DNA of 64,000 nt, from contig NZ_JABMKZ010000009.1 of the NCBI RefSeq assembly GCF_013204855.1, forward strand, positions 62,001 through 126,000. Direction: 5' to 3'. This DNA comes from Paenibacillus alba (GTDB taxonomy: Bacteria > Bacillota > Bacilli > Paenibacillales > NBRC-103111). The first letter of the stretch is position 1. Each line of letters begins with the position of its first letter. Made by a program: the position numbers and the translations under genes. Below are positions 8,698 to 16,929 of the stretch, one piece after another. The notes under the pieces are model-generated. The model was not told the DNA's origin, searched no databases, and saw nothing but the letters and a program-made list of their open reading frames with translations.

Positions 8698-9606
8698 ATG
8701 AACATCCAATTAACGACAGAACAGCGCAATGAACGAAGTGAACAGTTGGACATGTTAAGCACAATGGATATTATTGCTTTAATGAATGAAGAGGATCAGA
8801 AGGTTCCGCTAGCCGTCAAGGAGGCGCTTCCGCAGATCGAACGTGCCATTGAGGTTATTGTAGAGAGGCTTGCCAGCGGTGGACGATTATTCTATATCGG
8901 GGCAGGAACAAGCGGGAGGCTGGGCATTCTGGATGCCGCTGAATGCCCGCCAACCTTTGGCACAGAGAAAGAGCTGGTGACGGCGATTATCGCTGGGGGA
9001 TCACGCGCCATATTCGAAGCTGTTGAAGATGCGGAGGACAATGAAGCAGCAGGTAGAGACGAAGTGCGGAAGCAATTAAGCAGCCGAGATGTTCTTGTTG
9101 GTATTGCGGCAAGCGGCAAAACGCCTTATGTACTCGGTGCTGTGCAAGAGGCTAAACGAATGGGCGTACCGACAATTGGCCTCTCCTGCAATGCCAATAC
9201 ACTTTTGAGCGAAGCAGTGGACTACCCGATCGAGGTGAGCGTAGGGCCGGAGGTTGTGACGGGCTCAACCCGTTTGAAAGCCGCAACAGCCCAGAAATTA
9301 GTGGTGAATATGATATCAACCGCCACGATGATTCGTCTGGGGAAAGTATACAAAAACCTGATGGTGAACGTGCAAGCAACCAACGACAAGCTGCGCAAAC
9401 GCGTCATCCATATCATCATGGAAGCCACTCAGGTCAACGAGGAAGTAGCCCGCCGTTATTGCGACATGGCAAGCGGAGACGCGCGAGTGGCAATCCTGAT
9501 GCTCCAATTCCAAGTCGACTCCTCGACAGTAATGCAAGAATTGCGCAAGTCGAGTGGACATTTTGGCGAGACGCGTAAGCAATTGATGGCTCATGGGAAT
9601 ATGTAG
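8698..9606 (+). CDS. murQ: N-acetylmuramic acid 6-phosphate etherase
   Basis: MurQ cleaves the lactyl ether of MurNAc-6-phosphate to give GlcNAc-6-phosphate and D-lactate in the cytoplasm. The 302-residue protein shows the SIS-fold signature GAGTSGRLGILDAAECPPTFG at about residues 64-84 (serine cluster for phosphate), EDAEDNEAAGRD with the catalytic glutamate region, GIAASGKTPYVLGA and GPEVVTGSTRLKAATAQK. The open frame also has an ATG at 8671, but the family N terminus (LTTEQRNE, MLSTMDIIALMNEED) fits a start at 8698 behind GGAAGGGAG, although that spacing is long. It ends the operon and is the best evidence that the imported sugar contains MurNAc. Confidence 0.9.
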   Translation: MNIQLTTEQRNERSEQLDMLSTMDIIALMNEEDQKVPLAVKEALPQIERAIEVIVERLASGGRLFYIGAGTSGRLGILDAAECPPTFGTEKELVTAIIAGGSRAIFEAVEDAEDNEAAGRDEVRKQLSSRDVLVGIAASGKTPYVLGAVQEAKRMGVPTIGLSCNANTLLSEAVDYPIEVSVGPEVVTGSTRLKAATAQKLVVNMISTATMIRLGKVYKNLMVNVQATNDKLRKRVIHIIMEATQVNEEVARRYCDMASGDARVAILMLQFQVDSSTVMQELRKSSGHFGETRKQLMAHGNM

Positions 9607-9678
9607 TTTGTTGGTGATAAGGCTGTCTTTCGGCGATATGGAGGAAGAGTGCTGCACCAACTGGTTGTCTGTGAACGG

Positions 9679-9724
9679 AAAAGGGATCATCACGAGTGGC
9701 AAGCCACCTGTGATGATCCCTTTT
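9679..9724. terminator. Strong terminator after murQ
   Basis: AAAAGGGATCATCAC and GTGATGATCCCTTTT are exact complements around a 16-base centre that itself contains GTGGC/GCCAC. T and A runs on the two sides allow it to work on either strand. Confidence 0.85.
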
Positions 9725-9792
9725 CGTATTTTCAAGCGAGTAGTAGTATGATAATAGCATACAAAAATTGTTAAAAGGGAGCTGTAGGCGAT

Positions 9793-9951
9793 ATGCAAAA
9801 AGCGATAATAGTTAACTACGTGACTGACAAAAAAAATAATTTAGGTGAACTCAATGAACTACTAGCTCAGGGATGGAAAGTAGTCAGCCAAAGCGCTATG
9901 GGGAGTGGAGGCATGAGTGTCCATGCGCTCGTCATACTTGAAAAACAATAA
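9793..9951 (+). CDS. Small DUF4177-like protein
   Basis: A 52-residue open frame starts at ATG 9793 behind AAAAGGGAG and ends at TAA 9949. Its sequence, with a short beta start (KAIIVNYVTD), an LGELNELLAQGWKVVSQSAM helix-turn and a final HALVILEK strand, matches the small DUF4177 type in which a helix ends in GW(K/R)VV. No signal peptide or membrane span is seen. The function of the family is unknown. It is a single gene between the murQ terminator and the sensor kinase promoter. Confidence 0.65.
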   Translation: MQKAIIVNYVTDKKNNLGELNELLAQGWKVVSQSAMGSGGMSVHALVILEKQ

Positions 9952-10012
9952 AGGGAAGCAGCTCGGCAGGAACGCCACTAAGAAGCAAGCTGCGTTCCAA
10001 AGATCTGGGAAA

Positions 10013-10041
10013 TTCGTGAGCGAAGATGGATATGTTATAAT
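10013..10041 (+). promoter_or_regulatory. Extended -10 promoter before the sensor kinase
   Basis: TGTTATAAT (10033-10041) is an extended -10 with a perfect TATAAT at 10036-10041. The -35 position 17 bases upstream (TTCGTG) is poor, which is common with extended -10 elements. It lies 32 bases before the kinase start. Confidence 0.5.
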
Positions 10042-10073
10042 GATCCCGATTAACAGCAGGAGTTGATGCCTAG

Positions 10074-11897
10074 ATGGGATTTCGCAAGATGTATCACAAT
10101 TATTTGAAAAATAATTTGTTCATGAGGCTGCTTCTCCTTTTTTCCATGATTACGGTCGTTACTATCATTTCCTTTTCTTATTTTATGTATCATTCGATGT
10201 CTCAAGCGGCAATTAATCGCGAACTGGAAATACAGAAGAAGGCAATGGCGAACGTTAATCAATATTTAGGAAGTAAATATGATTCCGCACAATCTATTTT
10301 GTTTGGCTTGTATCGTGACAGCTCGCTGTCCGCGGGAGTGTCTTTTATGCTTCAGCACCCTTTTCAGGAGTATGTGCAGCATAGTCTGGAGCAGTACAAT
10401 TTAGGCGGCAACAGCATGTGGAATGATGGTTTGCAATATTTTAAAAATCAGGTGGAAGACGACGAAGATATACGCAATCTACTCTTATACAGTGCGGATC
10501 AGCAGACCTTGTATGTGCTGGGGCATAACCGGCAATTGAAGATCGTGCCTACGAATCGAGCCCGCTCTTACATCCCCGAAGTGATGGCCCTTGAAAGCAA
10601 AGGTGTCGAGCTGCCAAATGTTTGGGTTCGCGAAGCCGCAGGGCAGTGGGACAACAATCTGTATGCAATCCGAACACCGATCAGCGACAAGCAAACCTTG
10701 AAAAATATTGGACAGCAGACGGTATATTTCAGCACAGATGGCATTTGGAAGGTGCTGGGTAATGATAAGGACGAACTGAAAGGGACAATTCTTGTGCTTT
10801 CTCCGGATGGCGGCGTGTTATTCGATTCTTCGGATCAGTACGTCGGTAAGCCGTATCCCTATATGGCGCAAATTAACGCAATGTATGACAATAGTGGTAC
10901 TAATCAAAGCGACTATATGATGAAGCTGACGCAGAGCAAGGGAAATTTCAGCGTTATCGGCATCATTCCCCAAAAAGAGCTGGAAGCCTCCTCAAGGAGG
11001 ATCGGGAGCACGATCTTGATGATTAGCGCGATATGTATCTTTTTCGCTATTCTGATCCCTTTCCTCGTTGTGATGAGTGTCGCCAAGCGGACGAACCAGA
11101 TCATTCGTTTCACGCGGAAGGTCAAACAAGGGGATCTGAGCGTACGGATTCCCGATGTGCGAGAGGACGAGCTGGGGCAGATTTCTCGAAGCTTCAACGA
11201 GATGGTCGAAGAGTTGAATCTGTATATCGACCGGGTGTATAAAGCGAATATTAAGCAGAAGCATACAGAACTGACGGCACTGCAAGCCCGCGTTAATCCG
11301 CATTTTCTGTACAATACACTGGAAGTTATTCGCATGAGAGCCATTTCCCAGGGTGCTCATGATGTCGGGGAGATGATTTACAGCTTGTCCGCATTATTTC
11401 GCAGCTTCGTACAGCAGAAGAAAATGTACACCCTGAAGGACGAGCTGGAGGCATGCCGCTTATATTTGGAGCTGTTCCAAATTCGCTATAAGGACAAGTT
11501 CACTTATTCGATGGAGTGGGACCGCAAGCTTGGGGCGATTCGCGTGATGAAAATGTCGCTTCAGCCAGTTATCGAGAATTACATCGTACATGGCTTGCGC
11601 AGCGAAAGTACGGATAATGAGCTGCATATCCGAGTGAAGCAGGTCGAGGATTTCCTGCACGTGCAGATCGAAGACAACGGGAATGGCATAACGCCCGAAC
11701 GGCTGAAGGAGCTGGAGGTCTTCTTTCTAGCGGAGGAATCGGAAGGGGAATCCTTCGGTTTGCGCAGCATTCATCAACGAGTGAAGCTGCTGTATGGCAG
11801 CGAATATGGCGTTAAGCTGCAAAGTGAGCCAGGCAAAGGCACGATAGTCGATATATGGCTGCCGATGGACGGCGGACAGGAGGTGTATGATGTTTAG
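10074..11897 (+). CDS. YesM-like sensor histidine kinase
   Basis: A 607-residue membrane kinase. One membrane helix lies near residues 18-38, an extracellular dCache-like sensor follows, and a second helix lies near 313-335. Then comes a HAMP linker (TNQIIRFTRKVKQGDLSVRIP), the His_kinase segment LQARVNPHFLYNTLEVIRM with the phosphorylated histidine, and an ATPase domain with QPVIENYIVHG and DNGNGI. YesM-type kinases in Paenibacillus usually sense sugars outside the cell and phosphorylate an AraC-type regulator. The stop overlaps the downstream regulator by 11 bases, so the two form a pair. No ABC transporter is adjacent, so the stimulus is unknown. Confidence 0.9.
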   Translation: MGFRKMYHNYLKNNLFMRLLLLFSMITVVTIISFSYFMYHSMSQAAINRELEIQKKAMANVNQYLGSKYDSAQSILFGLYRDSSLSAGVSFMLQHPFQEYVQHSLEQYNLGGNSMWNDGLQYFKNQVEDDEDIRNLLLYSADQQTLYVLGHNRQLKIVPTNRARSYIPEVMALESKGVELPNVWVREAAGQWDNNLYAIRTPISDKQTLKNIGQQTVYFSTDGIWKVLGNDKDELKGTILVLSPDGGVLFDSSDQYVGKPYPYMAQINAMYDNSGTNQSDYMMKLTQSKGNFSVIGIIPQKELEASSRRIGSTILMISAICIFFAILIPFLVVMSVAKRTNQIIRFTRKVKQGDLSVRIPDVREDELGQISRSFNEMVEELNLYIDRVYKANIKQKHTELTALQARVNPHFLYNTLEVIRMRAISQGAHDVGEMIYSLSALFRSFVQQKKMYTLKDELEACRLYLELFQIRYKDKFTYSMEWDRKLGAIRVMKMSLQPVIENYIVHGLRSESTDNELHIRVKQVEDFLHVQIEDNGNGITPERLKELEVFFLAEESEGESFGLRSIHQRVKLLYGSEYGVKLQSEPGKGTIVDIWLPMDGGQEVYDV

Positions 11898-13410
11898 GGT
11901 GTTTCTTGTGGACGATGAGCCTTTTATCATCGAAGGGTTGTACGACATTATCGATTGGGCCGAAGCGGGACTGGAGATTGTGGGCAATGCCAGCAATGGA
12001 CAGAAAGCGCTGGACGCTTTGAAGGAAACGTCCGTGGATATTTTGGTGACGGACATCTCGATGCCCGTCATGAACGGTCTGGATCTTATTCGCCATGCGA
12101 GAACCGTTCATCCAGATTTGAAAGTGATCGTGCTCAGCGGATTCGATGAGTTTTCGTATTTGAAGGAAGGCATGCAGTTGGGCATTGAGAATTATTTATT
12201 GAAGCCCATTAATATTCAAGAGCTGAAAGCAACGCTTCACAATACCGTCGAGAAGCTGAATACGGTCAACGAGAATCAGTTGGTTCAGGCGTACAGCAAA
12301 CAGATTTTGAAGGATAACACGCTGCATCGTTGGTTAACGCATCAGATAGCGCCGCTGGAATTCTCCGAACGTGCAGACATGCTGGGCATCAACCTTGATT
12401 GTGCTTATCTGGCAGCTTCTGTCCTGCGCATGCCAGCTGGCTCCGATGAGCTTGTGGCTTTCATTTCCGATAAAGTGGAGCCATACAGCTGGATCACTTC
12501 ATTTTTCGATATGGACGGAGATATCGTTCTGCTTGCGTCGTTCGACGACGCGGTACAGGGAAGGCAAGAACTGATTGCCTTGCTTCAGCAGCTTCTGACA
12601 GATCTGCAAGATTGCCCGCCGCGCATCTCCATCGGCAGTGTCGAGCCGCTTTCGGAGCAAGCTGCGCATAGCTATGCAACGGCCAAGAAAGCTCAGGAGT
12701 ATTTCTGGATCTACCCGGAGCTGCAGCTAATGGATTACAACGTGCAGGCAATGAATCCGGATAACTGCAAGGTCGACTTCTCCATCCTCGATTGGCCGGC
12801 TTATGCGAAGCTGATTATTGCCAAAGATCAAGAAAATCTGCGTGAACAGATTCAGAACGATTTTAAAATGATTCAAGCACTGCCTGGGATAACGCCGCAT
12901 GATTTTCAGAATATTGCGCTGGAGATGGTCATCCATTTCAAGCTGGAGATCAAAGCGATCCGTCATACCGAGGAGCTTGAAGCCTATAATGAAGCTTTTC
13001 GCCAAATCAGAAGTGCAGTGACACTGGAAGATCTGGAAGCTGCTATTCTCCAAATTGCCGAAACGACGATAGGTTTCTTGATTTCTGATGTGCGAAGCCC
13101 AATTGTGCAGCAAGTGCTGAAATACATTCAGCAATCGTATGCAGAGGAGCTGTCTCTTAAAATGCTGGGGGCTCATTATCATATTCATCCGGTCTACTTG
13201 GGACAGCTGTTTCATAAGGAAATTAATGAGACGTTCACGGAGTATATCAACCGATTTCGCATCGAGAAGGCTAAAGAGCTGCTGAAGACGACGAATTTGA
13301 AGGTGCATGTTATCGCCAAAGACGTCGGCTATTGGGAGCTGGGCTACTTTTATAAACAGTTCAAAAAGTATGTGGGAATCTCTCCGACGGATTATAGAGG
13401 ACTGCTCTAG
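11887..13410 (+). CDS. YesN-like response regulator with AraC-type DNA-binding domain
   Basis: The 507-residue protein has an N-terminal receiver (about residues 3-120; acidic VDDEPF, phosphorylated Asp in ILVTDISMPVMNG at about 56, and the LKPI lysine loop). A long middle region follows, then a C-terminal AraC/XylS double helix-turn-helix (about 405-505) with GAHYHIHPVYLGQLFHKE and DVGYWELGYFYKQFKKYVGISPTDYR. AGGAGGT inside the end of the kinase gene serves ATG 11887. It is the output partner of the upstream YesM-like kinase. The target genes are not evident; the downstream subtilase has its own leader and terminator and need not be controlled by it. Confidence 0.9.
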   Translation: MMFRVFLVDDEPFIIEGLYDIIDWAEAGLEIVGNASNGQKALDALKETSVDILVTDISMPVMNGLDLIRHARTVHPDLKVIVLSGFDEFSYLKEGMQLGIENYLLKPINIQELKATLHNTVEKLNTVNENQLVQAYSKQILKDNTLHRWLTHQIAPLEFSERADMLGINLDCAYLAASVLRMPAGSDELVAFISDKVEPYSWITSFFDMDGDIVLLASFDDAVQGRQELIALLQQLLTDLQDCPPRISIGSVEPLSEQAAHSYATAKKAQEYFWIYPELQLMDYNVQAMNPDNCKVDFSILDWPAYAKLIIAKDQENLREQIQNDFKMIQALPGITPHDFQNIALEMVIHFKLEIKAIRHTEELEAYNEAFRQIRSAVTLEDLEAAILQIAETTIGFLISDVRSPIVQQVLKYIQQSYAEELSLKMLGAHYHIHPVYLGQLFHKEINETFTEYINRFRIEKAKELLKTTNLKVHVIAKDVGYWELGYFYKQFKKYVGISPTDYRGLL

Positions 13411-13437
13411 GGAAAACTTAGATGCAGTCTTTTTTTA
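13400..13437 (+). terminator. Terminator overlapping the end of the response regulator gene
   Basis: GACTGC at 13400 and TGCAGTC at 13422-13428 pair, extended by CTA/TAG, and seven T follow. The left arm lies within the last codons of the gene. Confidence 0.7.
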
Positions 13438-13807
13438 TTGAATCTGCTGATATTTTTCGATGAGCGCGCTGCAAAGATTGTTTTTATACAACTTGCTCCT
13501 GTGGCGAAGCTGAAGAATGGAGCCGCGTACTAATAGAGGATGTGTTCCGAAGGAAGGGCATACAGCTATTCTTTTCACGGTTTCCATACATGTGGAGTGT
13601 GTGGTAAGGATATATCGTAATGCCCCTATTAAATAGCCTTGTATAGATCGTAACCCTCTTCATTTTCGAGAGGGTTATTTTTAATTTTCAAAATTTGATG
13701 CAAATTTCGTTTATTTCGACTTTATTCGACAGTAATTCTCAAGGAAAAGGGAACTAATGTACGGTATATTAAAGTCTATGTCATAAAATAACGAGAGGAG
13801 TCATTAA
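13438..13807. other. Non-coding leader region before the subtilase, with an internal terminator-like hairpin
   Basis: No gene is seen in these 370 bases. AACCCTCT (13652-13659) and AGAGGGTT (13669-13676) form a hairpin followed by ATTTTTAATTTT, typical of a terminator, about 130 bases before the subtilase start. Base composition becomes markedly AT-rich from here, which marks the left edge of the accessory island. Confidence 0.5.
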
Positions 13808-16800
13808 ATGATTGGGAAATGGAAAAAGAAAGTCTCAACTTTAGCGTTAAGTTCAGTTTTATTATGCTTACTACCGTTTGGAGGTGTTGTCGCGTCGCCT
13901 ACTGATAATGTGAGTGTAGCTAGTAATTGGGTGATTCTAGATCAGAACATTCGTCCAATTAGTGTTGTTGCTGTTGCGACAACTCAGAGTGATTCCACAC
14001 AATCAACTTTAATTGATGATGAACAGCGAGTTATTGTTACGTTTAAGGAAAAGAAGAAAGTGGACAAATCACTCATCAAAGGAAAGATTAAAAGGGAACA
14101 GAAGCATTCGGCTTCAATATCAGCAAAGATGACTTCCAAAGAAATTGAAAAGCTAAAGAAAGATACCACGGTTCAGTCTGTAGAACCAGATATTCAACTC
14201 CAGATTGCATCAACACAAGCAATGGACTGGGGCGTATCTGTCGTCAATGCAACGTATGCTTGGAAGAATGGATATACAGGCAAAGGTGTCAAAGTTGCTG
14301 TGTTGGATTCAGGTATTGACACACATCATGAGGATTTAGTAGTTTCAGGTGGTGCTTCTTTCGTAGATTACACAACTTCATATGATGATGATTTTGGTCA
14401 TGGAACACATGTAGCGGGAATTATTGGAGCAAAGAACAATGACATTGGTGTTGTTGGTGTAGCGCCAGATGCAGATTTATTCGCTGTGAAAGTTCTGGAT
14501 TCTACAGGTAAAGGATACTTGTCTGATGTTATCGCAGGTATCGATTATGCCGTAGAAAATAAAATGGACATCATTAATATGAGTATCACAACTAGCGTGG
14601 ACTCTCCAGCACTACATAATGCAGTTGATCAGGCTTATGCAAGCGGGTTGTTGCTAGTAGCTGCTGCTGGAAATACAGGAAATGTGGATGGTACAGGGGA
14701 TACGCTACAATATCCTGCGAAGTATAGCTCGGTGATTGCAGTTGGTGCTGTGGATCAAAATAATCAGAGAGCGAGTTTTTCGGCTACGGGAAATGAATTG
14801 GAAATAGTTGCACCTGGGATGAACGTCAATAGCACTTACCTTAATAATGGTTATAAGACTTTTAAAGGTACTTCTATGGCATCTTCATTTGTTTCGGGAG
14901 AGATAGCTTTGTTAAAGCAAGAGAATTCGTTGCTTACAAACACCCAGTTAAGAAGCGCCTTGGATCAGCATGTATTGAACTCAGGTAATACCGCAAAAGA
15001 TCTGAAATATGGGTATGGAGTCCTTGATGTTTCTGCATTGATAAATCAACATACCATTATTAATTCCCCTAATGTTTCGGGGAATGTATATAGTAATGTT
15101 TATGGGAATCTAAATACTACTAGTGCTTTGATTTTTTCGGCGGGAGTTGACTCAAAAATTAATGTTTCTATCAATTGGGGGCCAGCAACAGATGTAACAA
15201 CATCCTGGCCATCACTAGTGAATGCAAAATCAATTGCTTACTATCAAACGGATGGAGGTACACAATACAGATATGTCTTGTATTACGATAATACAATAAA
15301 AGTTTCTATCAATTGGGGGCCAGCAACAGATGTAACAACATCCTGGCCATCACTAGTGAACGCAAGAGCAATATCTTACTATCAGACGGAAGGAGGTACA
15401 TTATTCAGATACGTCTTGTATAACGATAATACAATAAAAGTTTCTATCAATGGGGAGCCAGCAACAGATGTAACAACATCCTGGCCATCACTAGTGAACG
15501 CAAGAGCAATATCTTACTATCAGACGGAAGGAGGTACGTCATTCAGATTCGTGGGATACTTAAATCAAAACCCCATAATTAATATTAATAATACTTCCAC
15601 ACAGATAGCTTTTAAAAACTCCGTTCCCAATACTGTTTCTATTTATGGAGTAGTAAGTGATCTCGATAACGATAGCATAATTATAAGTGCGACGATAGGC
15701 GGTGTTACAAAATCAACGATCGTACATAACACATCAACTATACAAAATTGGGCATTGCAATGGAATGTAAATAACGATAATTTAACTACTGCTTCATATA
15801 ACAACGTATTTATCACAGCAAGTGACAACTATGGAGGCGTTGTAAATACAACCTCAGCACCAATCATAATTGACAATATTCCTAATATACCATCTAGCCT
15901 TAATCCAGGAGGCGCGACTTCATCAATACCTTCCTTAGTAACTGTCACGCCTCTTACTTTAAATTGGACATTTTCAGACCCTGATGATGGTGATACCCAA
16001 TCTGCTTACGATGTACAAATATATGATGCGTCCGGTTTTACGCTAATCAATGACTCTGGTTGGGTTAATTCTGGATCGACATCCTATACGATTCCAGCAA
16101 ACAAACTAGTTCGTGGAACGACGTACAGCTGGAAAGTCGCTGTTAAGGATAGCAAAGGTGGCGTATCATCATTTTCACCACTGTACTATTTCAAGACAAA
16201 CAACTTACCTACAGCAGTTGTCACCTCGTACACTGACGGACAAACGATATCAGATAATGTTCTTAACTTCACTTGGACTTATACGGATACCGATGGGCAA
16301 GCTCAAACAAGCTACCGTATTCAGGGTTCGAAGGACAACTGGGCAACAATAGGTTATGATTCTGGAGTTAAGACAGGTGCAGCAACATCCTTTGCTACAC
16401 CAGCTATACCTGATGGAACATGGAATTTTAAAATTAATGTAAATGACAGTATGGAATGGTCAACCGCAGCAACAAGGAATAATCTAATCGTTCCTAACGC
16501 CTACGAACCAAATGATACATCAGCACAAGCTTTTGGTATCAATTACAATACGCCATATACATCTTCTATAAGCTCAGCTAATGATGTTGATTTCTTCAAG
16601 TATGTTGCACCTGCCGCAGGTATGGATAGAGTTACCTTAACTATTCCTACTGGGAAAAACTATGATGTCTACGTTTACGATGCCAGTATGAACTTTGTCG
16701 CATCGGGTCAAATTGGTACTGTTGGAGCTGGAGAAGAAACGATTTATAAGGTTACTAGTGGTGCGACCTATTACATTAAAGTAGTAGGTGTTAGTGGTGA

Positions 16801-16915
16801 TTATAGCGGAAACCCGTATACGCTGAAAGTTAATAAGTACTCGGTAACGAATCAAACGAATTATCAGTTTGACTCAAACGGTAATATCACAAGCAAAACG
16901 ACGACCAGTAACTAA
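13808..16915 (+). CDS. Secreted multidomain subtilisin-like serine protease (S8)
   Basis: A 1035-residue exported protease. A signal peptide (residues 1-30) is followed by an I9-like propeptide (about 70-135) and an S8 catalytic domain with Asp167 (VAVLDSGID), His198 (DFGHGTHVAG) and Ser356 (GTSMASSF). The C-terminal two thirds hold three 46-residue repeats (about 453-582), cadherin- or fibronectin-like domains, and a pre-peptidase C-terminal domain starting YEPNDTSAQAF (about 898-1010). The last residues, YQFDSNGNITSKTTTSN, resemble a single YD repeat. GAGAGGAG precedes ATG 13808. The Rhs gene starts 14 bases after the stop, so the two are almost certainly co-transcribed and the protease may process or release the Rhs protein; that link is inference. 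Confidence 0.85.
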   Translation: MIGKWKKKVSTLALSSVLLCLLPFGGVVASPTDNVSVASNWVILDQNIRPISVVAVATTQSDSTQSTLIDDEQRVIVTFKEKKKVDKSLIKGKIKREQKHSASISAKMTSKEIEKLKKDTTVQSVEPDIQLQIASTQAMDWGVSVVNATYAWKNGYTGKGVKVAVLDSGIDTHHEDLVVSGGASFVDYTTSYDDDFGHGTHVAGIIGAKNNDIGVVGVAPDADLFAVKVLDSTGKGYLSDVIAGIDYAVENKMDIINMSITTSVDSPALHNAVDQAYASGLLLVAAAGNTGNVDGTGDTLQYPAKYSSVIAVGAVDQNNQRASFSATGNELEIVAPGMNVNSTYLNNGYKTFKGTSMASSFVSGEIALLKQENSLLTNTQLRSALDQHVLNSGNTAKDLKYGYGVLDVSALINQHTIINSPNVSGNVYSNVYGNLNTTSALIFSAGVDSKINVSINWGPATDVTTSWPSLVNAKSIAYYQTDGGTQYRYVLYYDNTIKVSINWGPATDVTTSWPSLVNARAISYYQTEGGTLFRYVLYNDNTIKVSINGEPATDVTTSWPSLVNARAISYYQTEGGTSFRFVGYLNQNPIININNTSTQIAFKNSVPNTVSIYGVVSDLDNDSIIISATIGGVTKSTIVHNTSTIQNWALQWNVNNDNLTTASYNNVFITASDNYGGVVNTTSAPIIIDNIPNIPSSLNPGGATSSIPSLVTVTPLTLNWTFSDPDDGDTQSAYDVQIYDASGFTLINDSGWVNSGSTSYTIPANKLVRGTTYSWKVAVKDSKGGVSSFSPLYYFKTNNLPTAVVTSYTDGQTISDNVLNFTWTYTDTDGQAQTSYRIQGSKDNWATIGYDSGVKTGAATSFATPAIPDGTWNFKINVNDSMEWSTAATRNNLIVPNAYEPNDTSAQAFGINYNTPYTSSISSANDVDFFKYVAPAAGMDRVTLTIPTGKNYDVYVYDASMNFVASGQIGTVGAGEETIYKVTSGATYYIKVVGVSGDYSGNPYTLKVNKYSVTNQTNYQFDSNGNITSKTTTSN
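15164..15553 (+). repeat. Three tandem 138-bp repeats inside the subtilase gene
   Basis: The words GTTTCTATCAATTGGGGG (or a close variant) begin at 15164, 15302 and 15440, exactly 138 bases apart. Each unit encodes 46 residues with VSINWGPATDVTTSWPSLVN and a YYQT-GGT-FRYV core. The copies are nearly identical in DNA, so they are recent duplications; the third unit is cut short. Confidence 0.9.
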
Positions 16916-16929
16916 GAGGAAGTGAGACA

